A stretch of 64,000 nt of DNA, taken from assembly GCA_940337035.1 (NCBI GenBank), contig CALNHX010002684.1, positions 107,019-171,018 on the forward strand, given 5' to 3'. Source of the DNA: Agriotes lineatus. Its lineage: Eukaryota > Arthropoda > Insecta > Coleoptera > Elateridae. Positions 35,626 through 45,885 of this stretch are shown here, piece after piece (the stretch's first letter is position 1; the number at the start of each line of letters is the position of its first letter). A model generated the notes under the pieces. It was not told the DNA's origin and made no database searches. It saw nothing but the letters and a program-made list of their open reading frames with translations. Both the position numbers and the translations under genes were made by a program.

Positions 35626-37293
35626 AATAATAATAATAATATAAACATTTATTTCCAAAAAAAAAAGGCAGATTACATAATGTGCAATAAAAACTAAATT
35701 TTGGAAAATGGGCGCTGTTCAGTTTGACCCACCTGATGGCAGGTTAATTGGTCTTCCACAGCACCCGTACCACAAAATTAGAAAAAATAAAGCAGCTGGA
35801 CGATTGTGTTATGTAATATCCAGTAGCCGAGAGAAAATATTACTGATTCAATAAAAGCTTTTTAAAAGTACTTTTAAACTTGGTTTCAGGTAGGGTTCTT
35901 AATTGGCGAGGTATTATATTATTATAATATTAGACAATATTATATGAAAAAGATCTTTTAAATAAATAAGTTCTAAACCTTGGAATTGTCAATGCCCTTT
36001 CTAATATTAACTTGATGATCATCGGATCTAAAGGAAATTTTATCGAACAAGTAAGGTGGCTCTTGATTGTTAATTATTTTTAAATAAAAAACTGCAGTAT
36101 GTAATTTACGTCTGTTGGACATGCTAAGCCAGTTCATCTCTTTCAGTTTATGAGATACATGCTGTCGTCTCTGTATACCATAGATAAATCGTAGGCATGA
36201 ATTTTGAGTGCGTTGGATCCTTATTACAGTATTTTTTGTTAAACATGGAGCATAAAGGGTATCACAATAATTAAAATTTGATAAGACCAATGCATCACAC
36301 AACAAAATTTTCATATCTCTCGAAAGGCAATAACGGTGAGCATATAGTAACTTTTAATTATAATACGCTTACGAATACACCGGGAAACATGTTGTTCGAA
36401 ACGTAGGTCGTTATCAATGAGCACACCTAAATTCTTACACACGTTGCTCTGCACTAAAACGTCGCCACCTACTTTTATGTCAATCGACGCAATTGCTTGT
36501 TCCCTTACTGCTCTATTACCAAACAGCATAAATGAAGATTTAGAGGCATTTATTTTTAATGAATGTTTTTCACAAAATTCGTCTCGCCAGGTCCTCATTC
36601 GCCAACGATATTGATGCATTCAGCTTATGATACGGAAAAGAGTAATATATTTGCGTATCATCAGCGTACATGTGAAATTTACAATATTGTAAGCAAGAAG
36701 ATATATTATTTGTATACAGTGAAAATAGAAGAGGACCTAGAATCGATCCTTGTGGAACACCCATTGTGACTATTAGCGGATCGGAAGTTTTTTGGTGAAT
36801 ACTAACCATTTGTGTTCTATTAGACAGATAATGTTTTATTAAGCTGATAGCCGAGTTATCAAAACCAATGCAATGTAAATTAGATAGCAAAAGCGTGTGG
36901 TTGATGGTGTCAAAAGCTTTCGAAAAATCTAAAAGCACTAGTAAAGTTAATTCCCTGTTATCAGTAGCTCGAATACAATCATCTGTTATAGCGGTTAGAG
37001 CAGTATTGCAACTGTAACCGGGGCGGAAGCCAGATTGCGTTTTTGGCAAAATATTGTGCATGCTAACGTAATTGCGAATTTGTTTATCTAAAATTTTTTC
37101 AAGAACTTTAGATAACGTGCAAAGAATACTTATTGGACGAAGCTGTTTGAATTCTGTTGGTAGGTCTGTTTTAGGCAGAGGTATAACTCGTGCTGATTTC
37201 CAAATATCTGGAAAGACGCATTTTGTTATGCAGAAATTCATGACGTGTGTGAAGTATGGCAACAGATGAGGGCAGCACATTTGTAATAACTTT
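35626..37293 (-). pseudogene. 5'-truncated LINE RT (CR1/jockey group) with (ATT)n tail
   Basis: Minus strand: FPDIWKSARVIPLPKTDLPT (about 37220), LRPISILCTLSKVLEKIL, SGFRPGYSCNTAL, LLDFSKAFDTINHTLLL (36930), MGVPQGSILGPLLFSLYTN (36760) and HMYADDTQIYYSF (36670). A frameshift at about 36600 leads to HSLKINASKSSFMLFGN and NLGVLIDNDLRFEQHV (36311-36600). Another at about 36310 leads to QNSCLRFIYGIQRRQHVS and the C-terminus (35973). The 3' UTR ends in a (TTA/ATT)n run at 35620-35640. Catalytic YADD is intact, but at least two frameshifts disable it. It shares block wording with the LINE at 15.4-16.4 kb. Confidence 0.86.
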
Positions 37294-38552
37294 ATATTAA
37301 TGTATATCTTGACTTCGAAAAAGCTTTTGATCGTGTTCCCCATGACCGACTTCTTCTGAAGCTAGAGCATCTTGGCATTCGAGGCCCTCTACTGGCATGG
37401 ATAAAGTCATTTCTGACCAACAGAACCTACCAAGTAAAAATAGGAGAAACCTTATCAGACACTTACAACGTCATGAGTGGAGTGCCACAGGGCTCGGTTC
37501 TTGGTCCCCTACTTTTTGTTATCTATGTTGCAGACCTCAGACACTTGATTGTGTCCACAGTGAGTGTATTCGCAGATGATACGAAATTCTTTGCCAACCC
37601 ATTAATCGAAAGTGACATCATTCAAGAAGACTTACAGAGAATCCTTAAGTGGACTAAAGAATGGCTACTAACGCTGAACAAAGAAAAATGTACAGTGCTT
37701 CACATGGGGAAAAACAACCCGCATCTTGCCTATAGGTTGGGAAATGAAGCAGTTAAAGACGTCACATCGCAAAAGGACTTAGGCATTGAGATAACATATA
37801 ATCTGAAGTGGGAATCCCACATAACGAACATTGTTAAAAAAGCGAACTCACTACTATATTTGATACGTAGAGCATTCTCAGTACTAACTCCAGAATTGTT
37901 CAAAACAATTTACAAAACCTATGTTCGGCCCGTCCTCGAATTTGGCTTTGCGATATGGTCTCCCTATTTCGAAAAGGACATCACCTTACTGGAAAATGTA
38001 CAGCGAAGAGCAACAAAACTCCCAGTCGGCCTCCACCATTTACCTTATGAAGAAAGGCTTAATAGGCTCAACCTAACGCCCCTGAAGTGTAGACGTGAAC
38101 GTGGTGACCAAATTGAAACATACAAGATTCTAACTGGTCAGTACAATTGCAGTGGTTTAAGTGATATATTTACATTTAGTGAGAACCCTCAATTACGTGG
38201 ACATAGTGCTAAGCTACGCAAGGACCGTTTCTCTCTTAACACGCGTAAATATTTCCTGACGAATCGTGTGGTGGACTCATGGAATCGACTTCCGCAAGAA
38301 ATTGTGAGTGCTGAGACCCTGGACTCATTTAAAAACAAACTGGACAATTTTCTGCGACACAATCAGTAGCTATGTTATGTAAATATATATAATACTTGTT
38401 TTATTATTTTTTGTTTTTTTGTTTTTTTTTGTTTTATGCAGTGATATTAGAAACATCTATTACGTTTAGTTTAGACATGTACAACCAAACTCTTATACAG
38501 AGGTATAAACAGCTGATAGCTGTCTGCCTCCAATGTATAAATAAATAAATAA
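37294..38552 (+). mobile_element. 5'-truncated LINE with (ATAA)n tail
   Basis: A plus-strand LINE starts inside the RT at about 37294 and runs through its stop at 38367, a 3' UTR of about 165 bp and a short ATAA repeat (38537-38552). Its 5' end abuts the 5' end of the minus-strand LINE on the left, and its tail abuts the large palindrome on the right. The frame within it is fully open, so it is young for this window. Confidence 0.85.
37302..38369 (+). CDS. LINE reverse transcriptase, C-terminal two thirds
   Basis: One frame is open from about 37302 (no ATG at the truncated start) to TAG 38367. It starts YLDFEKAFDRVPHDRLL, then LGIRGPLLAWIKSFLTNRTY, SGVPQGSVLGPLLFVIYVAD (37475-37535), SVFADDTKFF (catalytic ADD, about 37570), LNKEKCTVLHMG, KDLGIEITYNLKWESHI, RPVLEFGFAIWSPYF, ENVQRRATKL, and ends RVVDSWNRLPQEIVS and LDNFLRHNQ. 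Because the N-terminal fingers and the endonuclease are missing, the protein would be inactive despite the open frame. Same family as the minus-strand pseudogene at 24.4-26.2 kb. Confidence 0.88.
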   Translation, partial: VYLDFEKAFDRVPHDRLLLKLEHLGIRGPLLAWIKSFLTNRTYQVKIGETLSDTYNVMSGVPQGSVLGPLLFVIYVADLRHLIVSTVSVFADDTKFFANPLIESDIIQEDLQRILKWTKEWLLTLNKEKCTVLHMGKNNPHLAYRLGNEAVKDVTSQKDLGIEITYNLKWESHITNIVKKANSLLYLIRRAFSVLTPELFKTIYKTYVRPVLEFGFAIWSPYFEKDITLLENVQRRATKLPVGLHHLPYEERLNRLNLTPLKCRRERGDQIETYKILTGQYNCSGLSDIFTFSENPQLRGHSAKLRKDRFSLNTRKYFLTNRVVDSWNRLPQEIVSAETLDSFKNKLDNFLRHNQ

Positions 38553-38585
38553 ATATGCAAATGACAAACAAAACCTAACCGATAT

Positions 38586-38873
38586 ACGTATTATACATAT
38601 ATTGCTAGTAGGGCCTCGGAACGCCCGAAAACATTACGGCGCCGACATAGTTTCACTTAGAGTATAACGCGTCTCGTGCGCATGCGTGAGAATTCGAACT
38701 CCGCCTTTAGAAGCGAATTTTAAACTTGACCACTTCCCCATTGGGCGGACGACGCCGCCACGCTTGCGCACAGCTCACCATATACATTGAAGAGTTGGTT
38801 GTCTGTCTCACTTCCTTCGTGAGTTTCCCACTTATAGCCGCTAGCAATATAAGTAAGTATTACATATATGACC
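38586..38873. repeat. MITE nested in left palindrome arm
   Basis: TACATATATTGCTAG near the left is mirrored by CTAGCAATATAAGTAAGTA near 38845-38873. Inner words (CGCATGCGTGAG, CTTGCGCACAGCTCACCA, AGAGTTGGTTGTC) match the free-standing MITE at 41403-41623. It sits between CAAAACCTAACC and ACCTAACCTACTC, that is, inside a GGTTAGGTT-type repeat. Confidence 0.65.
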
Positions 38874-41086
38874 TAACCTACTCACCTCAAATTTGACAAG
38901 GACTGACAATGAACTTCAATAGTGCCACCTGATTCAGGCTATCTACGGCCTGCTGCAATTGAGTTTTTAAAAAATCACTCTGTATATCACCGTATCATCC
39001 ACAAATATATGAAATTGACATTTTTAAGTACTGATATCAAGTCATTAATTAGTCCAGAAAAATTAGACATTGCCCTTCGGACAAATTCCCGGAAAGCTTG
39101 ACTTTGGTATGAACCTCGATATTGTGGTTCTAAACAAAATGTCAAAATCCGAGTGACGCTAAAAATTTTACGTGGGGTCAAAAGTCACTAAAATCGGTGT
39201 TTCGTGAATATCTTGTGAACGGTCAGTTTTACAGAAAAAATATTAATTATTAAATTTGCAGCTACGATATATCTTACGAAAAAGATAGAATTTTTATTCG
39301 TAAGAGTAACTTTTTTGGAGATAACTCGATTTACAGAGTTGTAACAAATAGATGCACTCCTCAACAGCATGTATCTCATTGCAGTTGCGACTTGAAATAT
39401 TCCAGAATTTCCTTATTGTTTCTGAGCCCATAACAATAGAAACAAACACGTATATAGTACAATGTAGTCTAGATGGGGAAGGAATGTGCTCCGAAAAGTT
39501 CCCCTCCCTTGTCATAAAACCTCGAAGGACATCTGCTTGCTACTCTTGTCGGAGCATAAATTTCTTTACGTTAGTATCGAGTAATAGTTCTTTGTGAATG
39601 AACGTGCTTACTTAATATTTTCATTCATTTTTGTGGCAGAAAATTAATATATTCTCGAAAAATTTCTGAAGTTTGTTTCATTTGCAGTAAATCATTATTG
39701 GAAGGCAAACCATTGTTGTGGAACGTGGACTTGACACTTTGACATATTACGACAAATTAATTGTTTTTAATTATTAACAAAGCAGTTAAAGATTATTTTC
39801 ATAACACATAATTAATATAAAACTGGGCAGGTTTAAACATTGTGAAGGCAGAAATGTAAAAGAATAATTCTTGAGAATATACTCACTTATAATACCATGA
39901 GTAGTCAAAGTTATGTCGACTATTTTTGTGGTGGTGTCACAAATGTCCATTGCGCTTTGGTACGATTAGGACGAGTGCGCTAGCACGAGTCCTAATCCCA
40001 AGCGCAATGGACATGAGTAGTGATACCACCGCAAAAATAGTCGACATAACTTTGACTACTCATGGTATTATAAGTGAGTATATTCTCAAGAATTATTCTT
40101 TTACATTTCTGCCTTCACAATGTTTAAACCTGCCCAGTTTTATATTAATTATGTGTTATGAAAATAATCTTTAACTGCTTTGTTAATAATTAAAAACAAT
40201 TAATTTGTCGTAATATGTCAAAGTGTCAAGTCCACGTTCCACAACAATGGTTTGCCTTCCAATAATGATTTACTGCAAATGAAACAAACTTCAGAAATTT
40301 TTCGAGAATATATTAATTTTCTGCCACAAAAATGAATGAAAATATTAAGTAAGCACGTTCATTCACAAAGAACTATTACTCGATACTAACGTAAAGAAAT
40401 TTATGCTCCGACAAGAGTAGCAAGCAGATGTCCTTCGAGGTTTTATGACAAGGGAGGGGAACTTTTCGGAGCACATTCCTTCCCCATCTAGACTACATTG
40501 TACTATATACGTGTTTGTTTCTATTGTTATGGGCTCAGAAACAATAAGGAAATTCTGGAATATTTCAAGTCGCAACTGCAATGAGATACATGCTGTTGAG
40601 GAGTGCATCTATTTGTTACAACTCTGTAAATCGAGTTATCTCCAAAAAAGTTACTCTTACGAATAAAAATTCTATCTTTTTCGTAAGATATATCGTAGCT
40701 GCAAATTTAATAATTAATATTTTTTCTGTAAAACTGACCGTTCACAAGATATTCACGAAACACCGATTTTAGTGACTTTTGACCCCACGTAAAATTTTTA
40801 GCGTCACTCGGATTTTGACATTTTGTTTAGAACCACAATATCGAGGTTCATACCAAAGTCAAGCTTTCCGGGAATTTGTCCGAAGGGCAATGTCTAATTT
40901 TTCTGGACTAATTAATGACTTGATATCAGTACTTAAAAATGTCAATTTCATATATTTGTGGATGATACGGTGATATACAGAGTGATTTTTTAAAAACTCA
41001 ATTGCAGCAGGCCGTAGATAGCCTGAATCAGGTGGCACTATTGAAGTTCATTGTCAGTCCTTGTCAAATTTGAGGTGAGTAGGTTA

Positions 41087-41374
41087 GGTCATATATGTAA
41101 TACTTACTTATATTGCTAGCGGCTATAAGTGGGAAACTCACGAAGGAAGTGAGACAGACAACCAACTCTTCAATGTATATGGTGAGCTGTGCGCAAGCGT
41201 GGCGGCGTCGTCCGCCCAATGGGGAAGTGGTCAAGTTTAAAATTCGCTTCTAAAGGCGGAGTTCGAATTCTCACGCATGCGCACGAGACGCGTTATACTC
41301 TAAGTGAAACTATGTCGGCGCCGTAATGTTTTCGGGCGTTCCGAGGCCCTACTAGCAATATATGTATAATACGT
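41087..41374. repeat. MITE nested in right palindrome arm (mirror copy)
   Basis: This is the exact mirror of the element at 38586-38873 (coordinate sum 79,960). It must have been present before the arm was duplicated in inverted orientation, or was copied with it. Confidence 0.65.
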
Positions 41375-41395
41375 ATATCGGTTAGGTTTTGTTTG

Positions 41396-41630
41396 TCATT
41401 TGCATATATGTATTACTTCTATATTGCTAGACATAGTGTCTCTCTGAGAACTACGCGTCTCGTGCGCATGCCTGGAATTCGAACTGCACAGCTTCGTTCA
41501 CATGTTCACGGACAACGCTTGCGCACAGCTCACCAAGTTCGTAGAAGAGTTGGTTGTCGGGCTCACGTATGCTGTGACCTCTCCACTTACAAGCTCTAGC
41601 AATATAGAAGTAATACATATATGTCATTTG
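41396..41630. mobile_element. MITE with 7-bp target duplication at the palindrome edge
   Basis: The element is 41403-41623 (221 bp) with terminal inverted repeats CATATATGTATTACTTCTAT on the left and its mirror ATAGAAGTAATACATATATG on the right. TCATTTG occurs directly before (41396-41402) and after (41624-41630). It inserted into the GTTTGTCATTTG end sequence shared with the palindrome. Confidence 0.8.
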
Positions 41631-41671
41631 ACAGAAACTAACACAAAACCTAACCTGCAAATCTCTCTGTA

Positions 41672-42799
41672 CTTAGTAGTAGTGCTTACAATACCAGGAT
41701 CCCGGACGAATTTTGTTCGGTATTGAAAACTAGTATTGATGTAAAAAACACCGGTATTTCGGTATTAACATATTCTTAAAAATTACAAACTTTCAGTGGC
41801 TGATGCATCTCTAAAAGTTATGATGGAGACTCGTTCCCAACATAAATATTCAATAGCTTGAGAATTATTAGATGCTTTAAAATTTTGCATTTTACAGGGA
41901 CGAACAGATTTGTCACAGATACTTCAGTACCTGCAAAGGATTTCACAAGATGACATAAAGATGTTATTTCAACGTGTATATAAAGTTACACTGACAAAAA
42001 ATATTATATGTTTCACTAAACGGATTTCACATAAAAATTTAAAGACAGAAACATCACTTATGGATATACGAGAAGAATTCTGCTAGGCATCTAAAAATAA
42101 AACTATCTTAGAATCTAGCTCGATGTCCATCCGTCATGTGTTAAAGAGAAAAAGGCAGGCCGCAAACACAAATGTACTTAACGATTTAAAAAATAACGGG
42201 ATTTTAGCAAAAAATTGAAGATGAGATCCCGTTTTTTTTTTAACTGGAACAAAAGGGACGTATTTAAAGAAGCCATACGATTACTTATTGACCATCATCG
42301 ACAAGAGTCGGAAAGGGCATTTTCTGTGGCGGTTCAAATCTGCATAAAAATTCGGTTCTCCCTTAACGATGAAACCATCGGTTGTTTGTGCTTTTTGAGA
42401 GCACTTTTTAATAAAAACAAAATTAGTATTTTATTGAAAATTTTAATTTATTTGTTAGTTGGTTTATTAGTTACACATAAAAAACTGTTTTGCTATATTT
42501 ATACAATTTATTATTTGTTGTATTTTTCACCTCTTTTATTTATTTATCTATTATTTATGAAGAAAAATATAAGTTAATGGGATTCACTTCGCTGAACAGA
42601 GAAGACGTTAATTTAAAAAATTATTTGTTTTTGTTTGGATATTATTTTAAATTATGTCGTAATAAGTAGGTAAAGATCTAATAAGTAACATTTCTAATAG
42701 TAATACTGGTGTTAATACCGGTATCCCGGTATTAAAAATTTAGAATACCGAATACCGGTATTAAGATTTTGGCCCGGTATTGTAAGCGCTACTTAGTAG
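41672..42799 (+). mobile_element. hAT element with transposase remnant and perfect TSD
   Basis: The element is 41680-42791 (1,112 bp). Its left end TAGTGCTTACAATACC is mirrored by GGTATTGTAAGCGCTA on the right. CTTAGTAG is duplicated exactly at 41672-41679 and 42792-42799. It holds the C-terminal part of a hAT transposase, so it is an internally deleted derivative of an autonomous element. Confidence 0.93.
42215..42577 (+). pseudogene. hAT transposase dimerisation domain remnant
   Basis: The ORF reads HHRQESERAFSVAVQICIKI, then SLNDETIGCLCFLRALF. The pattern S-E-R-x-F-S-x-A-x-x-I, K-I-R, L-x-x-E-x-x-x-x-L-x-F-L-x is the hAT C-terminal dimerisation domain. Upstream, 41800-42200 gives only scraps in other frames. 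The tail after RALFNKNK is non-homologous and Leu/Tyr-rich. The catalytic region is gone. Confidence 0.85.
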
Positions 42800-42816
42800 G
42801 TAGTGATATAAAATTA

Positions 42817-43649
42817 GTAGAAACTAGTGATGGGACTATTCGAATGCAAATTACTACAGTATTCGATTCTTGCGAGATCTCGAATGCATTCGATTCTTTT
42901 GTGTGCATTCGAATGCTTCGAATCGATTACTTAATCGGTGTTTGTAAATCTCGCCAGGCGTGATCTCGATTCCAATCCGAATGCTGAATTCGGCATGATC
43001 TCGATTCCGATCCGAATACTGAATTCGAATGCGTCGGCGGTTGGTACTCGGATTCTCACTCGAATCGTTTCAGTTTTAGCTAGCACAGCTCTGCTTATCA
43101 TATGAGTTTAGAGAATGTCCGCCAAAGCAACTATATGAATGAACAAAGAACTGCCCGTTGTCATTCCGAAAGTTTCGACTTTAAATAGACATTACATATA
43201 GGTATTTTGATTTTCATAGAAGGCAGGAATGGAATCAACTTGAGCTTATAAAAATGTTTGTATTTAATAATCAAAATTTTAAAGAAATACTTATAGGCCT
43301 GTAACAACAGTAAAAAAACTATTTTATAAAAAGTCCCTTTCTCATATTCATTTTCGGTACTATAAATTTAGCATGTAATTATTTCAAAACAAATATACGT
43401 TATTAATTAAGCTGAACCGCCTACAATCAAAACAAATTTTTCTTTTTCTTTTGTGCACGTTCAGCTTCTCATTATCCCTGGTGTTGCGTGTCGCCCAGCC
43501 GAGGTCACACCTCACCACTCCCCCAGTACTACAGCAAGCGCACAACTCGAATCTGAATTCGGAAGTGCGATTTTGCATTCGAATTGTTTGCATTCGAATG
43601 ATCATTCGATTCTCAAAAGTATTCGATTCTGCCCATCACTAGTAGAAAC
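42817..43649. mobile_element. Non-autonomous hAT element, TAGTGATGGG ends
   Basis: The element is 42825-43641 (817 bp). TAGTGATGGG at the left end is mirrored by CCCATCACTA at the right end, and GTAGAAAC is duplicated exactly at 42817-42824 and 43642-43649. Both subterminal regions repeat ATTCGAATGC and CGATTCT words, a common subterminal pattern of this end type. No transposase is readable. It shares its end sequence with the element at 57064-58699 but is shorter. Confidence 0.93.
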
Positions 43650-43718
43650 ACTGAACAGCAAAATATGGATCTGGTTTGCTGTTAATAAACTTAAGATTAA
43701 TGTTATTTTATCTACTCC

Positions 43719-43877
43719 AGTGGGATAAGTAACTCATTACGTCACTCATTTGATACTAAATGCACTTTTCTCAATTTTAGGCAGTCGTAGATAAAATTTT
43801 GTACAATACATGTGTGATAATGCATCATTAATATACTTGCTTACACACGTGTATATTAATGATGCTCTTATCCCACT
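43719..43877. repeat. Small inverted-repeat element (AGTGGGATAAG ends)
   Basis: AGTGGGATAAG at 43719-43729 is mirrored by CTTATCCCACT at 43867-43877. Inside, GATAATGCATCATTAATATA and TATATTAATGATGC form a second hairpin. No clear target duplication. Confidence 0.6.
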
Positions 43878-43911
43878 TATACGTATAGTAATAATGCCCA
43901 TGAATTATTAT

Positions 43912-44050
43912 TCATAATTCACGGTTTGCAGCCAATCATAAAATTCTATTTTCATAATTCAATAGTTTGCAAGTTGCAACCAATCAGAAAATTCTATTTT
44001 CATTATTCAATAGGTTGTAGCTTGTAGCCAATCAGAAAATTCATTCTTAT
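43912..44050. repeat. Three tandem ~49-bp units, each with CCAATCA
   Basis: Units beginning CATAATTCA or CATTATTCA at about 43913, 43952 and 44002 each run through GTTTGCA or GTTGTAG, then AGCCAATCA or AACCAATCA, and AAAATTCTATTTT. The CCAAT words are regularly spaced. There is no adjacent gene, so I treat it as a minisatellite. Confidence 0.6.
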
Positions 44051-44580
44051 TATTAAATGACTTTTGAAGTTAACAGCTGTCCAAATGTCATAATTTGGAA
44101 ATATGAACACAAAACTTCTATTGCATAGGAGTAGATGGACTTGGACTTGACACTTTGACATATTACGACAAATTAATTGTTTTTAATTATTAACAAAGCA
44201 GTTAAAGATTATTTTCATAACACATAATTAATATAAAACTGGGCAGGTTTAAACATTGTGAAGGCAGAAATGTAAAAGAATAATTCTTGAGAATATACTC
44301 ACTTATAATACCATGAGTAGTCAAAGTTATGTCGACTATTTTTGTGGTGGTGTCACAAATGTCCATTGCGCTTTGGTACGATTAGGACGAGTGCGCTAGC
44401 ACGAGTCCTAATCCGAAGCGCAATGGACATGAGTAGTGATACCATCGCAAAAATAATCTACTTAACTTTGACTAAGAATGGTATTCGAGGGACTATTTAA
44501 TGAACCAAACTACTTTTTCAAATTAGTTTTCAGTAAATCTAGCAACAAACTAGGCAATTTCTATAGTAACAGAACACTAA

Positions 44581-45885
44581 TACAGTGAAATCTCCCTTAC
44601 CGGACACCTCTAATAAGCGGACACCTCTCTTACACGGACATTTTGTTGGGAACCAACTTGCTTGCATTAACTTTACTAATAAAATTTTCTCTATTAAAAG
44701 GACACTCTCTTAAACGGACACGGACACCATTTTTCGACAATTTTTCGACTGAATCTCTCTTGTACGGACACTTCAAAATGCAGGCCCAGCTAATGTCGTG
44801 AGGCGTCAACACAATCCATAAATCCAACATTTAATGATCATGTTGTTAAACTATAGAATTCCTTTGCAATAGGGCGATGTTATGACTGCAGGAAATTCGA
44901 CACTTTAGTTAGCCTATGGGCCATATTATTACAAAACAATCCATGTCGCTTGATTTTAGAGGCCAGCAATAATTCATAACTACTTTGCCTTTTGCATGGG
45001 CATCCCATTATGATAAAAATAAAAATAGAAGGAATTTTTCCTGCTTGTTTTTATGGAAGGAAAAAATAAGAAAACTAGGCTCAGAGCCCCCCCGGCCACG
45101 GCGTCTACGTGTATCAAGTTACACCACTGTAATCAATTTGAACCAGAGGACGATTTACCCTTATCAGTAGTGGCTGAACTGTATACAAATATCCCAGAAA
45201 TCGAAAATGTCGACCCTGACGAATTTATAAACATTGACAAAGAAATAATCGTGGAAGATGATGTAACCGAAATTTCAGGTGAATCAGCTGCCGTTGAAGT
45301 GCAGTTGGCAGAATTAGAAAACGATGGCGACTTAGAAATTTGTGAGAATGTAATCAAGACCTACACGGAAGCATTAACAGTGAAAAATTTTAAATGCTTT
45401 GCTAAAGAAACTAATGACTTTAAAGTATTCAAACTGTCAAAATATTTAGAAACAGGTACAGTCGCGGAAACATAAACCGGGACAGGTTCTATAGCGCCAT
45501 TTTTCACTATTTGAATACTCTAATTTTGGCTTCCTAATTGTTTATGAAATCCTATCTATCATGTGCCAGTGAACCAAATGAACTGGTTAATGCAATATAA
45601 GCAGCTTGGGAGAACATCAACAATGAGTTCATTTAGACAATTTAACTACGGCAAATTTTAGTGTCCCGCTTTATGTTTCCGCAGCTGTACATGTGGAAAG
45701 TATAATAAGCAATCTTTGTTTCAATTATTTTATTATTCTTATCTGTATTGTTAGCGCGTTTACCTTTGCATAGTACTACAACTTTTTTAAACATAAAAAT
45801 AGATTTTTCCCTTAAGCGGACGCCTCTAATAACTGGACAAAAACTTTGGCACCGTGCGTGTCCGCTTATGGGAGATTTCACTGTA
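44581..45885 (+). mobile_element. pogo-like DNA transposon, TA target duplication
   Basis: The element is 44583-45883 (1,301 bp), starting CAGTGAAATCTCCC and ending GGGAGATTTCACTG, flanked by TA on both sides. The undisturbed target is visible in the sister unit near 46317 (CACTAATATTGAC), where one TA is present. GGACACCTCTAATAAGCGGA near the left end and similar words near the right end repeat the subterminal motif. TA duplication, CAGT ends and the GGACACCTCT pattern fit pogo/Tigger. It holds one ORF that looks like a transposase tail, so it is internally deleted. Confidence 0.9.
45053..45475 (+). pseudogene. Probable pogo transposase C-terminal tail
   Basis: A 140-codon ORF inside the pogo-like element, rich in Glu/Asp (PDEFINIDKEIIVEDDVTEI, then AELENDGDLEICE). 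Acidic C-terminal tails are usual in pogo/Tigger transposases. The DNA-binding and DDE domains are absent. The call rests mainly on location within the element. It is not a host gene. Confidence 0.45.

Larger units (their letters stand above)
38553..41407. repeat. 2.85-kb near-perfect palindrome
   Basis: Positions on the two sides pair so that their coordinates always sum to 79,960. Examples: 38553 with 41407, 39188-39379 (minus) with 40581-40772 (plus), 39352-39597 (plus) with 40363-40608 (minus), and 39921 with 40039. Translated segments of the arms are identical. Arms of about 1,375 bp (38553-39927 and 40033-41407) flank an imperfectly paired centre of about 105 bp with the CGAGTGCGCTAGCACGAGTC core also found at 20.6-21.3 and 44-46.6 kb. 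The mirrored small ORFs have no recognised product. Confidence 0.95.

Noticed and set aside
38987..40973. Small mirrored ORFs (63-81 codons) in both palindrome arms as genes
   Set aside because: They are identical because the arms are identical; none has a recognisable motif, and they overlap one another in different frames.
43912..44050. CRISPR-like array
   Set aside because: The units are direct tandem repeats without unique spacers, in a eukaryotic TE-rich context.
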